From contig JAHDYP010000063.1 in the NCBI GenBank assembly GCA_023383055.1, positions 1 through 33,716 of the forward strand: a DNA stretch of 33,716 nucleotides, given 5' to 3'. Under the pieces are notes generated by a model. The model saw only the letters and a list, made by a program, of their open reading frames with translations. It was not told where the DNA came from and ran no database searches. The translations under genes and the position numbers were made by a program. Positions 24,391 to 32,571 of the stretch are shown here, piece by piece. Source of the stretch: Verrucomicrobiota bacterium (GTDB lineage: Bacteria; Verrucomicrobiota; Verrucomicrobiia; Limisphaerales; JAHDYP01). Position 1 is the first letter of the stretch, and each line of letters begins with the position of its first letter.

Positions 24391-25743
24391 TCATGCTTGC
24401 AGCAACCGGACAAAAGCCCTCCGGGCCTCTGCCGACACCAAAGCATAGATCGTGTCCCCGGCCGCCAACTCGTCGTCCGCTCCCGGCACCAACGCCGATG
24501 ACCCGTGCAACTGGGCCACCAGCACACTCCCTTCCGGCCATTGAATTTCCGACACCTTGCGTCCCGTTGCTTTGCCCGACGCCGGAATCACCGCCTCCAG
24601 CACTTCCGCGCCTCCCGAGAGTTTGAGCACCGTGTTCGACCGTTCCTTGGTGATGTAGCGTTGGAGGTCGCGCAAGGCCGCCTCCCGCGGACTCACGGCC
24701 GCGCGAATCCGCAACTGCTGGCTGTCCCGCGATATCACGTCCGCATAATCCGCGCGGTGCACCAGCGCCAGACAATACCGTGTCCCCAGATTCTTCGCCT
24801 GCAGACACGTCATCACGTTATCCTCGTCGTCCTCCGTCGCGGCGATGAAGAAATCGGCTTCCCCCACCTGTTCCTCCTTCAATTGCTCGACCGAAGTTGC
24901 GTCCCCCTGGATCACCGCCGTCCGCTGCAGCGTCTCCGATAGACGCCGACACAACTTGGGATTCCGCTCCAATACCCGGACCCGTTGACGGCCGCCTTCC
25001 AACATCTGCGCCAACGAAAACCCGTATTCGCCGCCGCCGAAAATCACCACACTCGCCTCGCGTTCGGACTCCCCGCCGGTCCGAAAGCGGGGTGCCAGCT
25101 CCGCCAACACCAACGGTTCGCCGAACAACGTGATCAGATCGCCTGCCTCCAGCACGTCCGACGCCGTCGGCACAAACAGACGCTCGCCCCGCTGAACCGA
25201 TCCGATCCGCACCCGCGGTGGCAGCCGCAGTTCCCGCAATGGCTTGCCCAGCACCGGCAGCCCGTCAGGCAACGCCACCTGCTGCACCTCGATCCGGCCC
25301 CGGGCAATCTCCTCCACCAACAAGCTCTCCGGATTGCGCACATGCTTGGCCAGTTCCACCGCCGCCAGCCGCTGGGTGCTGAACAGGTAATCGATCCCAA
25401 AATGCTGCCGGTAATCGAACAACCACTCCTCTTGCTGCACCCGCGGGTGCACCCGCGCAATCGTCCGTTTCACCCCCAAAGCCTTGGCTAGCGACGCCGC
25501 CATCAGGTTCGCATCGCTGTCCCCCGATAACGCCAGAAACAGGTCCGCTTCGGCCACCCGCGCGTCCGCCAGAGTCATCACCGATGATCCATCGCCACAG
25601 ATCACCCGCGCGTCCATCCGTTCGTCGAGCTCGTCCACCCGGGCCTCCGACGACTCGATCAGCCGCAAGTCATGTCCCTGGCTGATCAGGTTTCCGGCCA
25701 AATGCCGCCCCACCTCCCCCAAACCAACGATTACAATGTTCAC
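24391..25743 (-). CDS. trkA: Trk potassium uptake regulatory protein TrkA
   Basis: Cytoplasmic gating subunit that binds NAD(H)/nucleotides and regulates TrkH. The 450-residue product has the normal double-RCK layout. The first Rossmann domain has GLGEVG at 7-12 and an acidic ribose-binding position in RLIES near 28-31. The first RCK_C domain is around 135-220. The second Rossmann-like domain starts at VVIFGGGEYG (about 232-241), and the second RCK_C closes the protein (QLHGSSALVPGADDELAAGD). The start is a GTG at 25743 with AGG 8 bases upstream. The upstream glycosyltransferase gene ends 40 bp before it on the same strand; a functional link is not evident. Confidence 0.93.
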   Translation of the reverse strand: MNIVIVGLGEVGRHLAGNLISQGHDLRLIESSEARVDELDERMDARVICGDGSSVMTLADARVAEADLFLALSGDSDANLMAASLAKALGVKRTIARVHPRVQQEEWLFDYRQHFGIDYLFSTQRLAAVELAKHVRNPESLLVEEIARGRIEVQQVALPDGLPVLGKPLRELRLPPRVRIGSVQRGERLFVPTASDVLEAGDLITLFGEPLVLAELAPRFRTGGESEREASVVIFGGGEYGFSLAQMLEGGRQRVRVLERNPKLCRRLSETLQRTAVIQGDATSVEQLKEEQVGEADFFIAATEDDEDNVMTCLQAKNLGTRYCLALVHRADYADVISRDSQQLRIRAAVSPREAALRDLQRYITKERSNTVLKLSGGAEVLEAVIPASGKATGRKVSEIQWPEGSVLVAQLHGSSALVPGADDELAAGDTIYALVSAEARRAFVRLLQA

Positions 25744-25783
25744 GTTCGGAACCTATTCACGATTGTTTCACCTTGTCCACGCT

Positions 25784-26974
25784 TCACCTTGCACCTTCCC
25801 GCTGAATGCCCTTCAAACCGCAGATCCGCCGCACAAACGCAAGCGTCCGCTCAACGTTGAGGGCGAAGGGATGGGCTTCGGCCGTCTCGCGGGCGGCGCG
25901 GGACGCCGCGAGCCGGCGCGCCGGATCCAGGAAGCACTCGATCGCGCTGGCCAACCCCGGTATGTCGGCCGGATCCTCGACCACCCATCCGTTCCGATGC
26001 TGTTGGACCAGCTCCGAAGCCCCGGTAATGCGGGAGGTGACCAGCGGCAGGCCACAGGCCATCGCCTCGAGACAGACGTTCCCGAAAGGTTCGTAAATCG
26101 CCGGATGCACCAGCACGTGTCCGCCCTGGTAAATCCGCGGCATATCGGTGCCGATCCCGCAAAACTCGATCCGCGCGGCGCATCCGAGTTGCCCCGCCAG
26201 CCGCAGGTAGGGCGCGGTCCGGCCTTTCCCGTATACCTGAAGCCGCACCCGTCCTGGCAGTCGTGCCAGGGCGCGCACGACATACTCCAGCCCCTTCCGC
26301 TCCCAGCCGGTGCCCACAAACAACAGCTTGAAGGGATTGTCCGGCAGGGGTTGGGCGGCCGGACGATATCGATCCAAATCGACGCCGAGGTGAATGACTT
26401 CAATCTGCGCGGGGGCGAGCGGATAATACCGCAGGATCTCGGCCCGACCCCGGTGCGAAAGCGCAATGATACCGCGCGTGTGACGCGGCGAGAAGGTGCT
26501 GCCTTCCATCCACAGCAGCACCGGATGCAGCGGGTTAAACCGCGCCCCGATCCGCCGCCACCCGGTGGTGTAACGCGATCGCTGATCCAGCCAGGCACGA
26601 TGACAACCTCCGGCCGCCCGGTAGATATCCTGCCGCCACGTCCGCTCCAGGCTCAATACCACGTCGCACCCCGCACTCGCGACCACCCGGGCGCAGTTCC
26701 AGGCGAAGCTCGGCAGCTTCAACCAGGATGCCCCCGGCCACATCGGCACTCGATGCAGTATCACCCCTCGCTCACTCGCGCGCGGGTCCCAGCGATTCGC
26801 AAACACGTGAACCTCGTGACCGAGCCCCTGCAAACCGGTCACCAGGGCGTCCATGTACCGCTCCGCTCCGCCAAAGCTCACATAACGCTGGTGCACCAGG
26901 CCGATCCGCAACCGCGGACCGTGGACATCGTCCGAGGGCGGGCTGAGGGCGGGGGCTCGATCCTGCGGATGCAT
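25784..26974 (-). CDS. GT4-family glycosyltransferase, WaaG-like
   Basis: Retaining, nucleotide-sugar-dependent GT-B enzyme, probably acting on the LPS core or another envelope glycan at the cytoplasmic face. In the 396-residue product, the N-terminal Rossmann domain starts with RIGLVHQRYVSFGGAERYMD, very like WaaG. Further on are IHLGVDLDRYRP (about 195-206), FVGTGWERKGLEYVVRAL (about 220-237) and the donor-binding YEPFGNVCLEAMACGLPLV motif with its EX7E acids (about 298-317). The open frame continues to 27112, but this would overlap the divergent kinase gene and is low-complexity, so the ATG at 26974 is chosen; no strong Shine-Dalgarno is seen. With the kinase, sulfotransferase and GT2 next door, LPS core assembly is the best reading. 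The sugar is not determinable. Confidence 0.87.
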   Translation of the reverse strand: MHPQDRAPALSPPSDDVHGPRLRIGLVHQRYVSFGGAERYMDALVTGLQGLGHEVHVFANRWDPRASERGVILHRVPMWPGASWLKLPSFAWNCARVVASAGCDVVLSLERTWRQDIYRAAGGCHRAWLDQRSRYTTGWRRIGARFNPLHPVLLWMEGSTFSPRHTRGIIALSHRGRAEILRYYPLAPAQIEVIHLGVDLDRYRPAAQPLPDNPFKLLFVGTGWERKGLEYVVRALARLPGRVRLQVYGKGRTAPYLRLAGQLGCAARIEFCGIGTDMPRIYQGGHVLVHPAIYEPFGNVCLEAMACGLPLVTSRITGASELVQQHRNGWVVEDPADIPGLASAIECFLDPARRLAASRAARETAEAHPFALNVERTLAFVRRICGLKGIQREGAR

Positions 26975-26979
26975 CTCAG

Positions 26980-26996
26980 CCGCGGATTCTGCGGAT
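26980..26996 (-). repeat. Two-unit 9-bp repeat, diverged relative of the 29763 element
   Basis: On the minus strand two units, ATCCGCAG and ATCCGCGG, start 9 bases apart. They match the period and core (ATCCG) of the triple repeat at 29763-29788. It lies just upstream of the GT4 start codon. Too short to be certain it is not chance. Confidence 0.3.
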
Positions 26997-27095
26997 ATCA
27001 CCGGTAATTGCAAGACGGCGACCGTCGGCAAACGAAGCGCGACGCGGTTGCCAACGCCCCGGCTTTCGGCTTGTGACGACGCCAACCGGCGTGCT

Positions 27096-28013
27096 ATGGA
27101 CCGCCATGCCACTCAGGAAAAACCGGAAATCCAGAATCGACGGCATCGCAGTTTGAACCCCAGGTCATCCAGCGGCGACGATGACACCCTGGCCGGACCC
27201 GGCACCTGGGTGACGGTGGAGTGCGGCGACCATCGTTGGCAGGTGCGGAGCGAGTTCGCCGACGCGACCTGGTTTCTGGACCATCTGGCCCATCCCGCGG
27301 CGCTCCTCGAGCCGCCAGCCCAGCCGCTCCGGCCTTTCGCGTCACTTTCGCCGCGCACCATTGTCCGCCGGGTCTTCCGCGAGTTGCCTGACCGGCCCGT
27401 GATCATCAAGCGCTATCGGCCCAAGTCTTTCTGGGGCCCGTTCAAGGATCTCTTCCGGGGCTCACAGGTCTGGCGCACCCTGAAACGCACGCAGGAACTC
27501 GAGGCGCTGGGAGTCCCGGTGGCGGGAGTGATGGCCGCGCAGGTTCGGTCCCGGGGCGGCTGGGGGGAGTCCTGGCTCGTTATGGACGAGGTGCCGGCGG
27601 CCCAAAGCCTGTATGATCGAAACGCCCAATGCCGGGATTCGATGGACCGCCGCGGTCTTATCCGGAACCTCGGCCGGTTGATGGCGCGGTTGCACGACCG
27701 GGATTACGAGCATACCGATCCCAGCCTGACGAACTTCCTCGTTTCGTTTGAGAGACCCGGCCAGCCGACGGTGGTGTTGATTGACCTGGACGGTCTTCGG
27801 CGGCGGCGACAGACCCTGGATCGCGTCGCCAAAGGCCTCCGCCGCCTCGCCGTGCGCGCGCATGTCTCGCATCGGGAATGCCTCCGTTTCCTGATCGAAT
27901 ATGTCCACGCCCGACAACGCCCGATCGATGCCCGAGCGCTCGCGCGAGCAATCGGCGCGCTGCGTCCCGGACCTGCCTCGCCGTCACCGTGGACAGAGCG
28001 GGAACGCGCATGA
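27096..28013 (+). CDS. WaaP/Kdo-kinase-like lipopolysaccharide kinase
   Basis: Predicted small-molecule kinase of the protein-kinase fold that phosphorylates sugars of the LPS core. Kinase signatures in the 305-residue product are a candidate ATP-anchoring Lys in PVIIKRY (K105), a basic lobe segment (RPKSFWGPFKDLFRG), and the catalytic-loop-like HDRDYEHTDPSLTNFL with D208 and N213. The metal-binding VVLIDLDGL segment follows (D230, D232). This order and spacing fit WaaP/InaA/RfaP-like enzymes rather than Ser/Thr kinases. An in-frame TTG at 27048 would add 16 residues; the ATG at 27096 is preferred. The gene diverges from the GT4 gene and is followed by sulfotransferase and GT2 genes, supporting an envelope-glycan role. 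The phosphorylated residue is unknown. Confidence 0.75.
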   Translation: MDRHATQEKPEIQNRRHRSLNPRSSSGDDDTLAGPGTWVTVECGDHRWQVRSEFADATWFLDHLAHPAALLEPPAQPLRPFASLSPRTIVRRVFRELPDRPVIIKRYRPKSFWGPFKDLFRGSQVWRTLKRTQELEALGVPVAGVMAAQVRSRGGWGESWLVMDEVPAAQSLYDRNAQCRDSMDRRGLIRNLGRLMARLHDRDYEHTDPSLTNFLVSFERPGQPTVVLIDLDGLRRRRQTLDRVAKGLRRLAVRAHVSHRECLRFLIEYVHARQRPIDARALARAIGALRPGPASPSPWTERERA

Positions 28014-28038
28014 ACCCTGGCCGATGACCCTTTTCTGA

Positions 28039-28067
28039 TTGACCGACCCGCGGCGGGTGCGTCAAAT
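28039..28067 (+). promoter_or_regulatory. Candidate promoter with palindromic spacer upstream of the sulfotransferase gene
   Basis: TTGACC (28039-28044) and TCAAAT (28062-28067) are 17 bases apart. The spacer contains a perfect inverted repeat, ACCCGC at 28046-28051 and GCGGGT at 28053-28058 around one G. A dyad between the -35 and -10 boxes is a usual operator position. Predicted by eye. Confidence 0.35.
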
Positions 28068-28164
28068 CCGAACGCGATCCGACGGGACAAGTCGTCTTGC
28101 GCCGTTGAGCCGCCGACGCTCCGGCGTGGGTGACCGTGGTCAAACGCGAGCAGCTTTGCCAACC

Positions 28165-28944
28165 ATGCCTAACTTCAGCATCGTCTTCATCATTGGCGAG
28201 GGTCACAGCGGTTCCACGCTGTTGGCACGCATGCTCGACATGCATCCCGAGGTCATCTGCGGCGGCGAAATGCTGCGGCTCGAAACCGCGCTGGTCGAGG
28301 GGGCGGCACCCTGTTCCTGCGGCGCCGCCGTCCGCGCCTGCCCCACCTGGCAACATTGGCTGACCGCACTCCCCGAATCGGTTCAGATGGATTACCGGCA
28401 TTGGACGCCGGAAATCCTGGATCGGTTGCGTGTCGCGGCCGGCAAGTCGGTGTTGGTCGATTCCTCGAAAAGCCGCACCTACCGGGTGATTGAACGCTGG
28501 CGCCGCAATCCCGCCGCCTACGTGCTGATCTTGCGTGACCCGCGCGGTGTGCTCTGTTCGGACCTGCGCCGGGGTGCCGAACTCGAGAAAGAGCTCGCCA
28601 CGCACCGCAAGTGGATGCGGCGGTATGACGCGCTGGTGCGCAAGCATCCCCGGCAGTCCTTCACCCTCCATTATGAGGACGTGGTGGGCGCGCCGGAGCA
28701 GACCCTGCGCGGGCTCTGCGGGTTCGTGGGCCTGGCTTTCGACCCGGCCATGCTCGCCCCGGACAACCGCACGCACCATTTCATTCGCGCCAGCACCTCG
28801 GGTTATCTCAAAGGCAGCAACACCCTCCGCCGGGACGAACGATGGCGCCAGGAACTGACCCCGGCGCAACTCGAACGCATCGGCCGGATGTTGGGCGATC
28901 TGGCCTGCTACGACCGATACCGGCTGACCGAACGCCCCGACTGA
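28165..28944 (+). CDS. Sulfotransferase family protein
   Basis: PAPS-dependent transfer of sulfate to a hydroxyl group, probably on an envelope carbohydrate. The 259-residue product begins with the 5'-phosphosulfate-binding loop GEGHSGSTLLARML (11-24). DSSKS follows at 99-103, and the 3'-phosphate-binding segment RDPRGVLCSDLRRG at 124-137. A CSCG...CPTW cysteine cluster (about 50-62) is shared with a bacterial subgroup I recognise and may bind metal or form a disulfide. The frame is open to 28039, but those residues are Arg-rich with no homology features, so the ATG at 28165 is used. The GT2 gene follows 27 bp downstream, so the two are likely co-transcribed. Its place in the glycan cluster suggests sulfated LPS or polysaccharide; this is inference. 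Confidence 0.85.
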   Translation: MPNFSIVFIIGEGHSGSTLLARMLDMHPEVICGGEMLRLETALVEGAAPCSCGAAVRACPTWQHWLTALPESVQMDYRHWTPEILDRLRVAAGKSVLVDSSKSRTYRVIERWRRNPAAYVLILRDPRGVLCSDLRRGAELEKELATHRKWMRRYDALVRKHPRQSFTLHYEDVVGAPEQTLRGLCGFVGLAFDPAMLAPDNRTHHFIRASTSGYLKGSNTLRRDERWRQELTPAQLERIGRMLGDLACYDRYRLTERPD

Positions 28945-28971
28945 TCATCCGGCACCCAGCCCGCATCTTCC

Positions 28972-29754
28972 ATGGCCGATCGTCTCCCGCTCTCCGTCTC
29001 GATCATCACCTGCAACGAGGAGGCGAACCTGAACCGCTGCCTCGAAAGCGTCCGCGATCTCGCGCGGGAAATCGTCATCCTCGATTCCGGTTCCACCGAC
29101 CGCACCCAAGCGATCGCGGCCGGGTTTCAGGCCGTGTTCGAGTATTCGCCCTGGCCCGGCTTTACGATCCAGAAACAGAAGTCACTCGACCGCTGCACGC
29201 AGCCCTGGGTCTTGTGTCTGGACGCCGATGAAGCCTTGAGCCCGGAACTGGCGCAATCGATCCGCCAGGCCCTGGCGCATGCCGAACCCGATACCACCGG
29301 CTATTGGCTGAACCGCCGGACCTGGTATCTGGGCGCCTGGATCTGGCATGCCTGGTACCCCGAATGGCGGCTGCGTCTCGTTCGACGCGGAACCGCCGCC
29401 TGGACCGGACGCGATCCCCACCCGGCCTTGAGCGTCCCGGGCCAGACGCGGCGGCTGCCTGGCGATCTGCTGCATTACTCCTTCCGCGATCTCGAGGATC
29501 ATCTGCGGCGGACCATTCAATACGCCCGAGACTCCGCCGCCGCCTATGCCGCCGCCGGCCGGCGGTTTCACTGGCATCAACTCCTGCTCTCGCCCTGGGT
29601 CGCTTTCCTGAAGCATCTGATCCTCAAACAGGGTTTCCGCGATGGCTGGCGCGGCTGGCTCATCTCCATCATCCGCGGCATCGACGTGTTCGCCAAATAC
29701 GCCTTCCTGCTCGAACGCGAACGCGCCGCCCGGCAAACCTCCCGGAAAGACTGA
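28972..29754 (+). CDS. GT2-family glycosyltransferase, LPS-core type
   Basis: Inverting GT-A enzyme of the WaaE/KdtX-like group that adds a hexose to LPS core or a related glycan. In the 260-residue product, the nucleotide-binding start is LSVSIITCNEEANLNRCLES (7-26), followed by DSGSTD (38-43) and the metal-binding DAD motif (84-86, LCLDADEAL). Further on are TGYWLNRRTWYLGAWI (about 105-120), EWRLRLVRRG, and a hydrophobic/amphipathic C-terminal half (WVAFLKHLILKQGFRDGWRG) that resembles the membrane-associated end of this group. Length is typical. It lies 27 bp after the sulfotransferase gene on the same strand. The acceptor is not determinable. Confidence 0.88.
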   Translation: MADRLPLSVSIITCNEEANLNRCLESVRDLAREIVILDSGSTDRTQAIAAGFQAVFEYSPWPGFTIQKQKSLDRCTQPWVLCLDADEALSPELAQSIRQALAHAEPDTTGYWLNRRTWYLGAWIWHAWYPEWRLRLVRRGTAAWTGRDPHPALSVPGQTRRLPGDLLHYSFRDLEDHLRRTIQYARDSAAAYAAAGRRFHWHQLLLSPWVAFLKHLILKQGFRDGWRGWLISIIRGIDVFAKYAFLLERERAARQTSRKD

Positions 29755-29762
29755 TCTCCCTC

Positions 29763-29788
29763 ATCCGTGGAATCCGTGTTATCCGTGG
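29763..29788 (+). repeat. Triple 9-bp tandem repeat (ATCCGTGG core)
   Basis: Units ATCCGTGG, ATCCGTGT and ATCCGTGG start at 29763, 29772 and 29781, a strict 9-base period, in the 53-base gap between the convergent GT2 and pseudopilin genes. I recall similar three-unit elements dispersed in intergenic DNA of Verrucomicrobiota and relatives. A diverged two-unit form lies at 26980-26996 on the other strand. Confidence 0.5.
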
Positions 29789-29807
29789 TTCTCCCGGGAA
29801 TCGGCGG

Positions 29808-30650
29808 CTAATAGGGATCGAACCAGATCGGCACCTGGAGCGGGTCCTGGATCTCGAGCACTTTCTCGTGGCGCATGGACTCGAGATGACCGTCGACAAA
29901 GCCGACATTGATCTTGCCGTTGTGAACGGTGAAGACGCCTTCGGCCGCGGAACCGGAAGGATAAAAAGACGCGTTATACATGGTGGCGGGATCCTCGTTG
30001 ACCAGGAGCAGCTTCTGCGACGGATTCTGCACCGATGTCTGCGTAACCCCCCGCGCGCTCGTGTGCTGGCCGCTCGTCAGCTCCTGCTCGGGCTCGAGCC
30101 GCTGGTTCATGCTGAAGTTCACCCGCAGCGCCTTGCCCTGGCGACCGCTGCTTGGGCAGAGATAAACCGGCGCAATGATGTTGGTGTGGGCGCTTTCGTA
30201 CGCCGTCACAGACCCGCCCTGGTAATACTCGGCCCGAGTGACCCGCGGCGAACCGGTGACGTAGTTGTAGATCGAACCCGCCTCGGGATGAAACCCGTAG
30301 CTCGAGCCCGCCCACGCCTGGGGATTCTTCGGGGCGGTGTCGCCCTGCCCGCCCCAGACCCAGTCCGGATCGAGGTTGCGGTTCACCCCGCCCGGCCACG
30401 GCAGGTAATCCTGATTGTCATCGGCATAGAGAATCATGCCCAGCGTCAACTGGCGCATGTTGCTCCGGCAAACCGTGGCGCGACCGGCTTCCTTGGCTTT
30501 GGACAGCGCGGGCAACAGCATGGCCGCGAGAATTCCGATGATTGCGATCACCACCAGCAATTCGATGAGCGTGAATCCTCCGAACCGTCCTGGGAGCTCC
30601 CGCGCGGAAACCGAACCCGCGCCGGTGCCATCCGAAGCCATGGTGCGCAT
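29808..30650 (-). CDS. Type II secretion-like pseudopilin (prepilin N-terminus, verrucomicrobial type)
   Basis: A 280-residue protein. Its prepilin signal GRFGG is followed by [20 protein letters not shown] (from 26). The peptidase would cut after G25, giving an N-terminal Phe, with Glu at mature position 5, as required for assembly. The long hydrophobic helix ends in [11 protein letters not shown]. The globular part has [20 protein letters not shown] (about 61-80) and near the end [11 protein letters not shown], both typical of the very numerous pseudopilin-like proteins of Verrucomicrobiota, Lentisphaerae and Planctomycetes. No other secretion gene is adjacent, as is usual for these orphan members. 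It lies 31 bp after the GH13 gene on the same strand, but a shared role is not evident. Function beyond surface or periplasmic location is unknown. Confidence 0.9.
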   Translation of the reverse strand: MRTMASDGTGAGSVSARELPGRFGGFTLIELLVVIAIIGILAAMLLPALSKAKEAGRATVCRSNMRQLTLGMILYADDNQDYLPWPGGVNRNLDPDWVWGGQGDTAPKNPQAWAGSSYGFHPEAGSIYNYVTGSPRVTRAEYYQGGSVTAYESAHTNIIAPVYLCPSSGRQGKALRVNFSMNQRLEPEQELTSGQHTSARGVTQTSVQNPSQKLLLVNEDPATMYNASFYPSGSAAEGVFTVHNGKINVGFVDGHLESMRHEKVLEIQDPLQVPIWFDPY

Positions 30651-30681
30651 GGGTTCATCCTGGTCCAGTCCCGGACCCAGA

Positions 30682-32220
30682 TCAAGCGCCCGGTTTGGAG
30701 CGCGGCAACCGCAAGGTGCGGTCGTCCAACCGTTCGACCTGGAACCAGTGGTAGTTGAAGCCCTCCAACTCGACGTGCAACCCCCGCCCGCTTAACTCGT
30801 CACCGACCCGCTCGTAGGTCCCGGCGGAAAGCACCTCGCGCAGCCGCCAATTCCACCCCCCCAGATCCCGCCAGGGCAGACGGACCCTCGCCTGCGTCCG
30901 CTCCGCCGAGAGATTCACCACGATCAGACAACGATCGTCCCCGTGAGTCCAACACCACGCGACCAGGTTGCGGTGGCTCGCGTTGTCGGGCCAGCCCATC
31001 GGTTCGCACAACCGCCACTCGCCCGCGCGAAACACCTCCGCCCGGATCTCCGCCAGCACCCGCGCATGGAAGTCCGACCAATCGGCGTCCGCCGCCTCCA
31101 CCGGCCGCCGACCCAGGCAGACCGGCAGGCGATGGCGTCGGCCCTCGAGCTGGCCTTCGTGCAAGAGCCTGGCGCCGGGAAGTGTCAGCACGGCGACGGC
31201 AGCCGCCCGGGCATGGGCTGGAGCGAACGCCCTCAGCGCCCGGGGTTCATCGTGGTTCTCGATGAACCGGATGAGCTGCTCCTGGTAGGCAACCTCGGCC
31301 GCAAGATGCTCGCGCAACTCCGCGGCTTCAAGACGCACCAGGTTGTCATAAAGCCGTTTGTCGTAACAAAAATCGAACCCCAACCGCAGCAGCTCCCGCT
31401 CGCGATCCCAATACGCCTCGGCGATGAACCTGAACTCCGGATGCCGGGCGCGCACGGCCGGAATGAGCGCCTCCCAATACTCGCCCGCGGGACGCTTGCC
31501 CGCCCGCTTCCCCCAGGTCTGTTCGAACACGTCATTCAGGACCAGCATCGCCATGTCGCAGCGAACGCCGTCGCACTGCCGGGCCACCTCTTCCAGGGCC
31601 TCGCGGGCCGCGGCCCGCAGGCCGGCATGAAACGCGTTCAACTGCAGCACGTCGCTCCAGGCGGGGAAAAAAGGATCGCGCCCGCGGGCAAACACCCGCC
31701 CCCGACGCCGCAGGAACGCCTCCGGCTCACGCCGCCGATCGACCGCGTCGCCCTGTATCAAATACTCCGGGCATTCCTTCACCCAACGATGATCCGGGGC
31801 GATATGATTCGGCACGAAATCCAGGATGAGCCGCAGCCCACGGCGGGCCAGGGCCGCCCGCGCCATCGCCAAGCCCTCCGGCCCGCCAAGATGCCGGTCG
31901 ACCCGATAGCGCCGAATGCAGTACGCCGAGCCAACGTTGTCACCCGGCTCATAGTCGGGCAGCGCTTCACACAACTCCGCCCGCAGGGCCGGATTCCGAT
32001 TGGCGATCGCGACTCCCGCCCGGCTGCGTTCCCACACCCCCATCAGCCAGATGACGTCGAACCCCAGCTCGCCAAGCCGATCCCACTCGGCGTCGGGCAC
32101 CGTGGCCAGAGTGACCGGATCACCCGTCCGCCGGCGGAGCTCAGCCAGCCATGGCCAGGTGTTGATCTCGTAAATCAGAGGCGCCTTGGGCCACGGCTTC
32201 ACACGGCCCTCACTTCGCAT
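30682..32220 (-). CDS. GH13-family alpha-amylase-like glycoside hydrolase, cytoplasmic
   Basis: Acts on alpha-glucosidic bonds by a retaining mechanism. All four GH13 regions are present in the 512-residue product: region I DFVPNH (134-139), region II GVRCDMA with the nucleophile D222, region III FIAEAYW with acid/base E268, and region IV ENHDE with the stabilising D324. A C-terminal beta-domain (about 410-500) follows the barrel. There is no signal peptide, so it is probably cytoplasmic and works on glycogen, maltodextrin or trehalose-type substrates; hydrolase versus transferase activity cannot be decided. The ATG at 32220 lacks a strong Shine-Dalgarno. It has no sugar-uptake or glycogen genes nearby. 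The 351-base gap upstream separates it from the divergent outer-membrane protein gene. Confidence 0.88.
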   Translation of the reverse strand: MRSEGRVKPWPKAPLIYEINTWPWLAELRRRTGDPVTLATVPDAEWDRLGELGFDVIWLMGVWERSRAGVAIANRNPALRAELCEALPDYEPGDNVGSAYCIRRYRVDRHLGGPEGLAMARAALARRGLRLILDFVPNHIAPDHRWVKECPEYLIQGDAVDRRREPEAFLRRRGRVFARGRDPFFPAWSDVLQLNAFHAGLRAAAREALEEVARQCDGVRCDMAMLVLNDVFEQTWGKRAGKRPAGEYWEALIPAVRARHPEFRFIAEAYWDRERELLRLGFDFCYDKRLYDNLVRLEAAELREHLAAEVAYQEQLIRFIENHDEPRALRAFAPAHARAAAVAVLTLPGARLLHEGQLEGRRHRLPVCLGRRPVEAADADWSDFHARVLAEIRAEVFRAGEWRLCEPMGWPDNASHRNLVAWCWTHGDDRCLIVVNLSAERTQARVRLPWRDLGGWNWRLREVLSAGTYERVGDELSGRGLHVELEGFNYHWFQVERLDDRTLRLPRSKPGA

Positions 32221-32571
32221 TCAGGCGACCCAAACCCGCGAGGGCCGCCCCCAAAACAAGCGCCAGCCTGAACGTTCCGATACCCTCCGCGATGAGTTGG
32301 GTCATGTGGGTTCAATCGATCTGCAAGCCGCAACCGCACTGGATCGAATGCGGCTCATGCGGCAGCCGGATTTAGCCTCGAACCCCGCATCCTGGCAAGC
32401 CGGGCTTTGGCGTCGGGCAAACCCGCGGCGTGGTTCGGCGGGAGAGTTACTGTTGGGATCCATAAAGTCGCCTTACCAGGATAACTGATGCCACATGCGG
32501 ATTGACGGCAGTCCTTCGAATAAGCTATTGAAGCGGCATCCTGATCAAGACCGCACCCAACCACTAACACC
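32221..32571. other. 351-base intergenic region between divergent genes
   Basis: I see no convincing gene here. It must hold promoters for both flanking genes. GCCGCA (32327-32332) can pair with either of two tandem TGCGGC copies (32349-32354 and 32358-32363), giving alternative hairpins. The right end becomes more AT-rich and contains the candidate promoter at 32502-32531. No tRNA-like or riboswitch-like fold was recognised. Confidence 0.5.
32502..32531 (+). promoter_or_regulatory. Candidate promoter of the outer-membrane protein gene
   Basis: TTGACG at 32502-32507 matches five of six -35 bases. TATTGA at 32526-32531 lies 18 bases downstream but matches the -10 box poorly. The leader would be about 35 bases. 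Weak but well placed. Confidence 0.3.

Noticed and set aside
32221..32571. Small open frames in the intergenic region before the outer-membrane protein gene
   Set aside because: No ribosome site, signal peptide or recognisable composition; both strands are open merely because of high GC.
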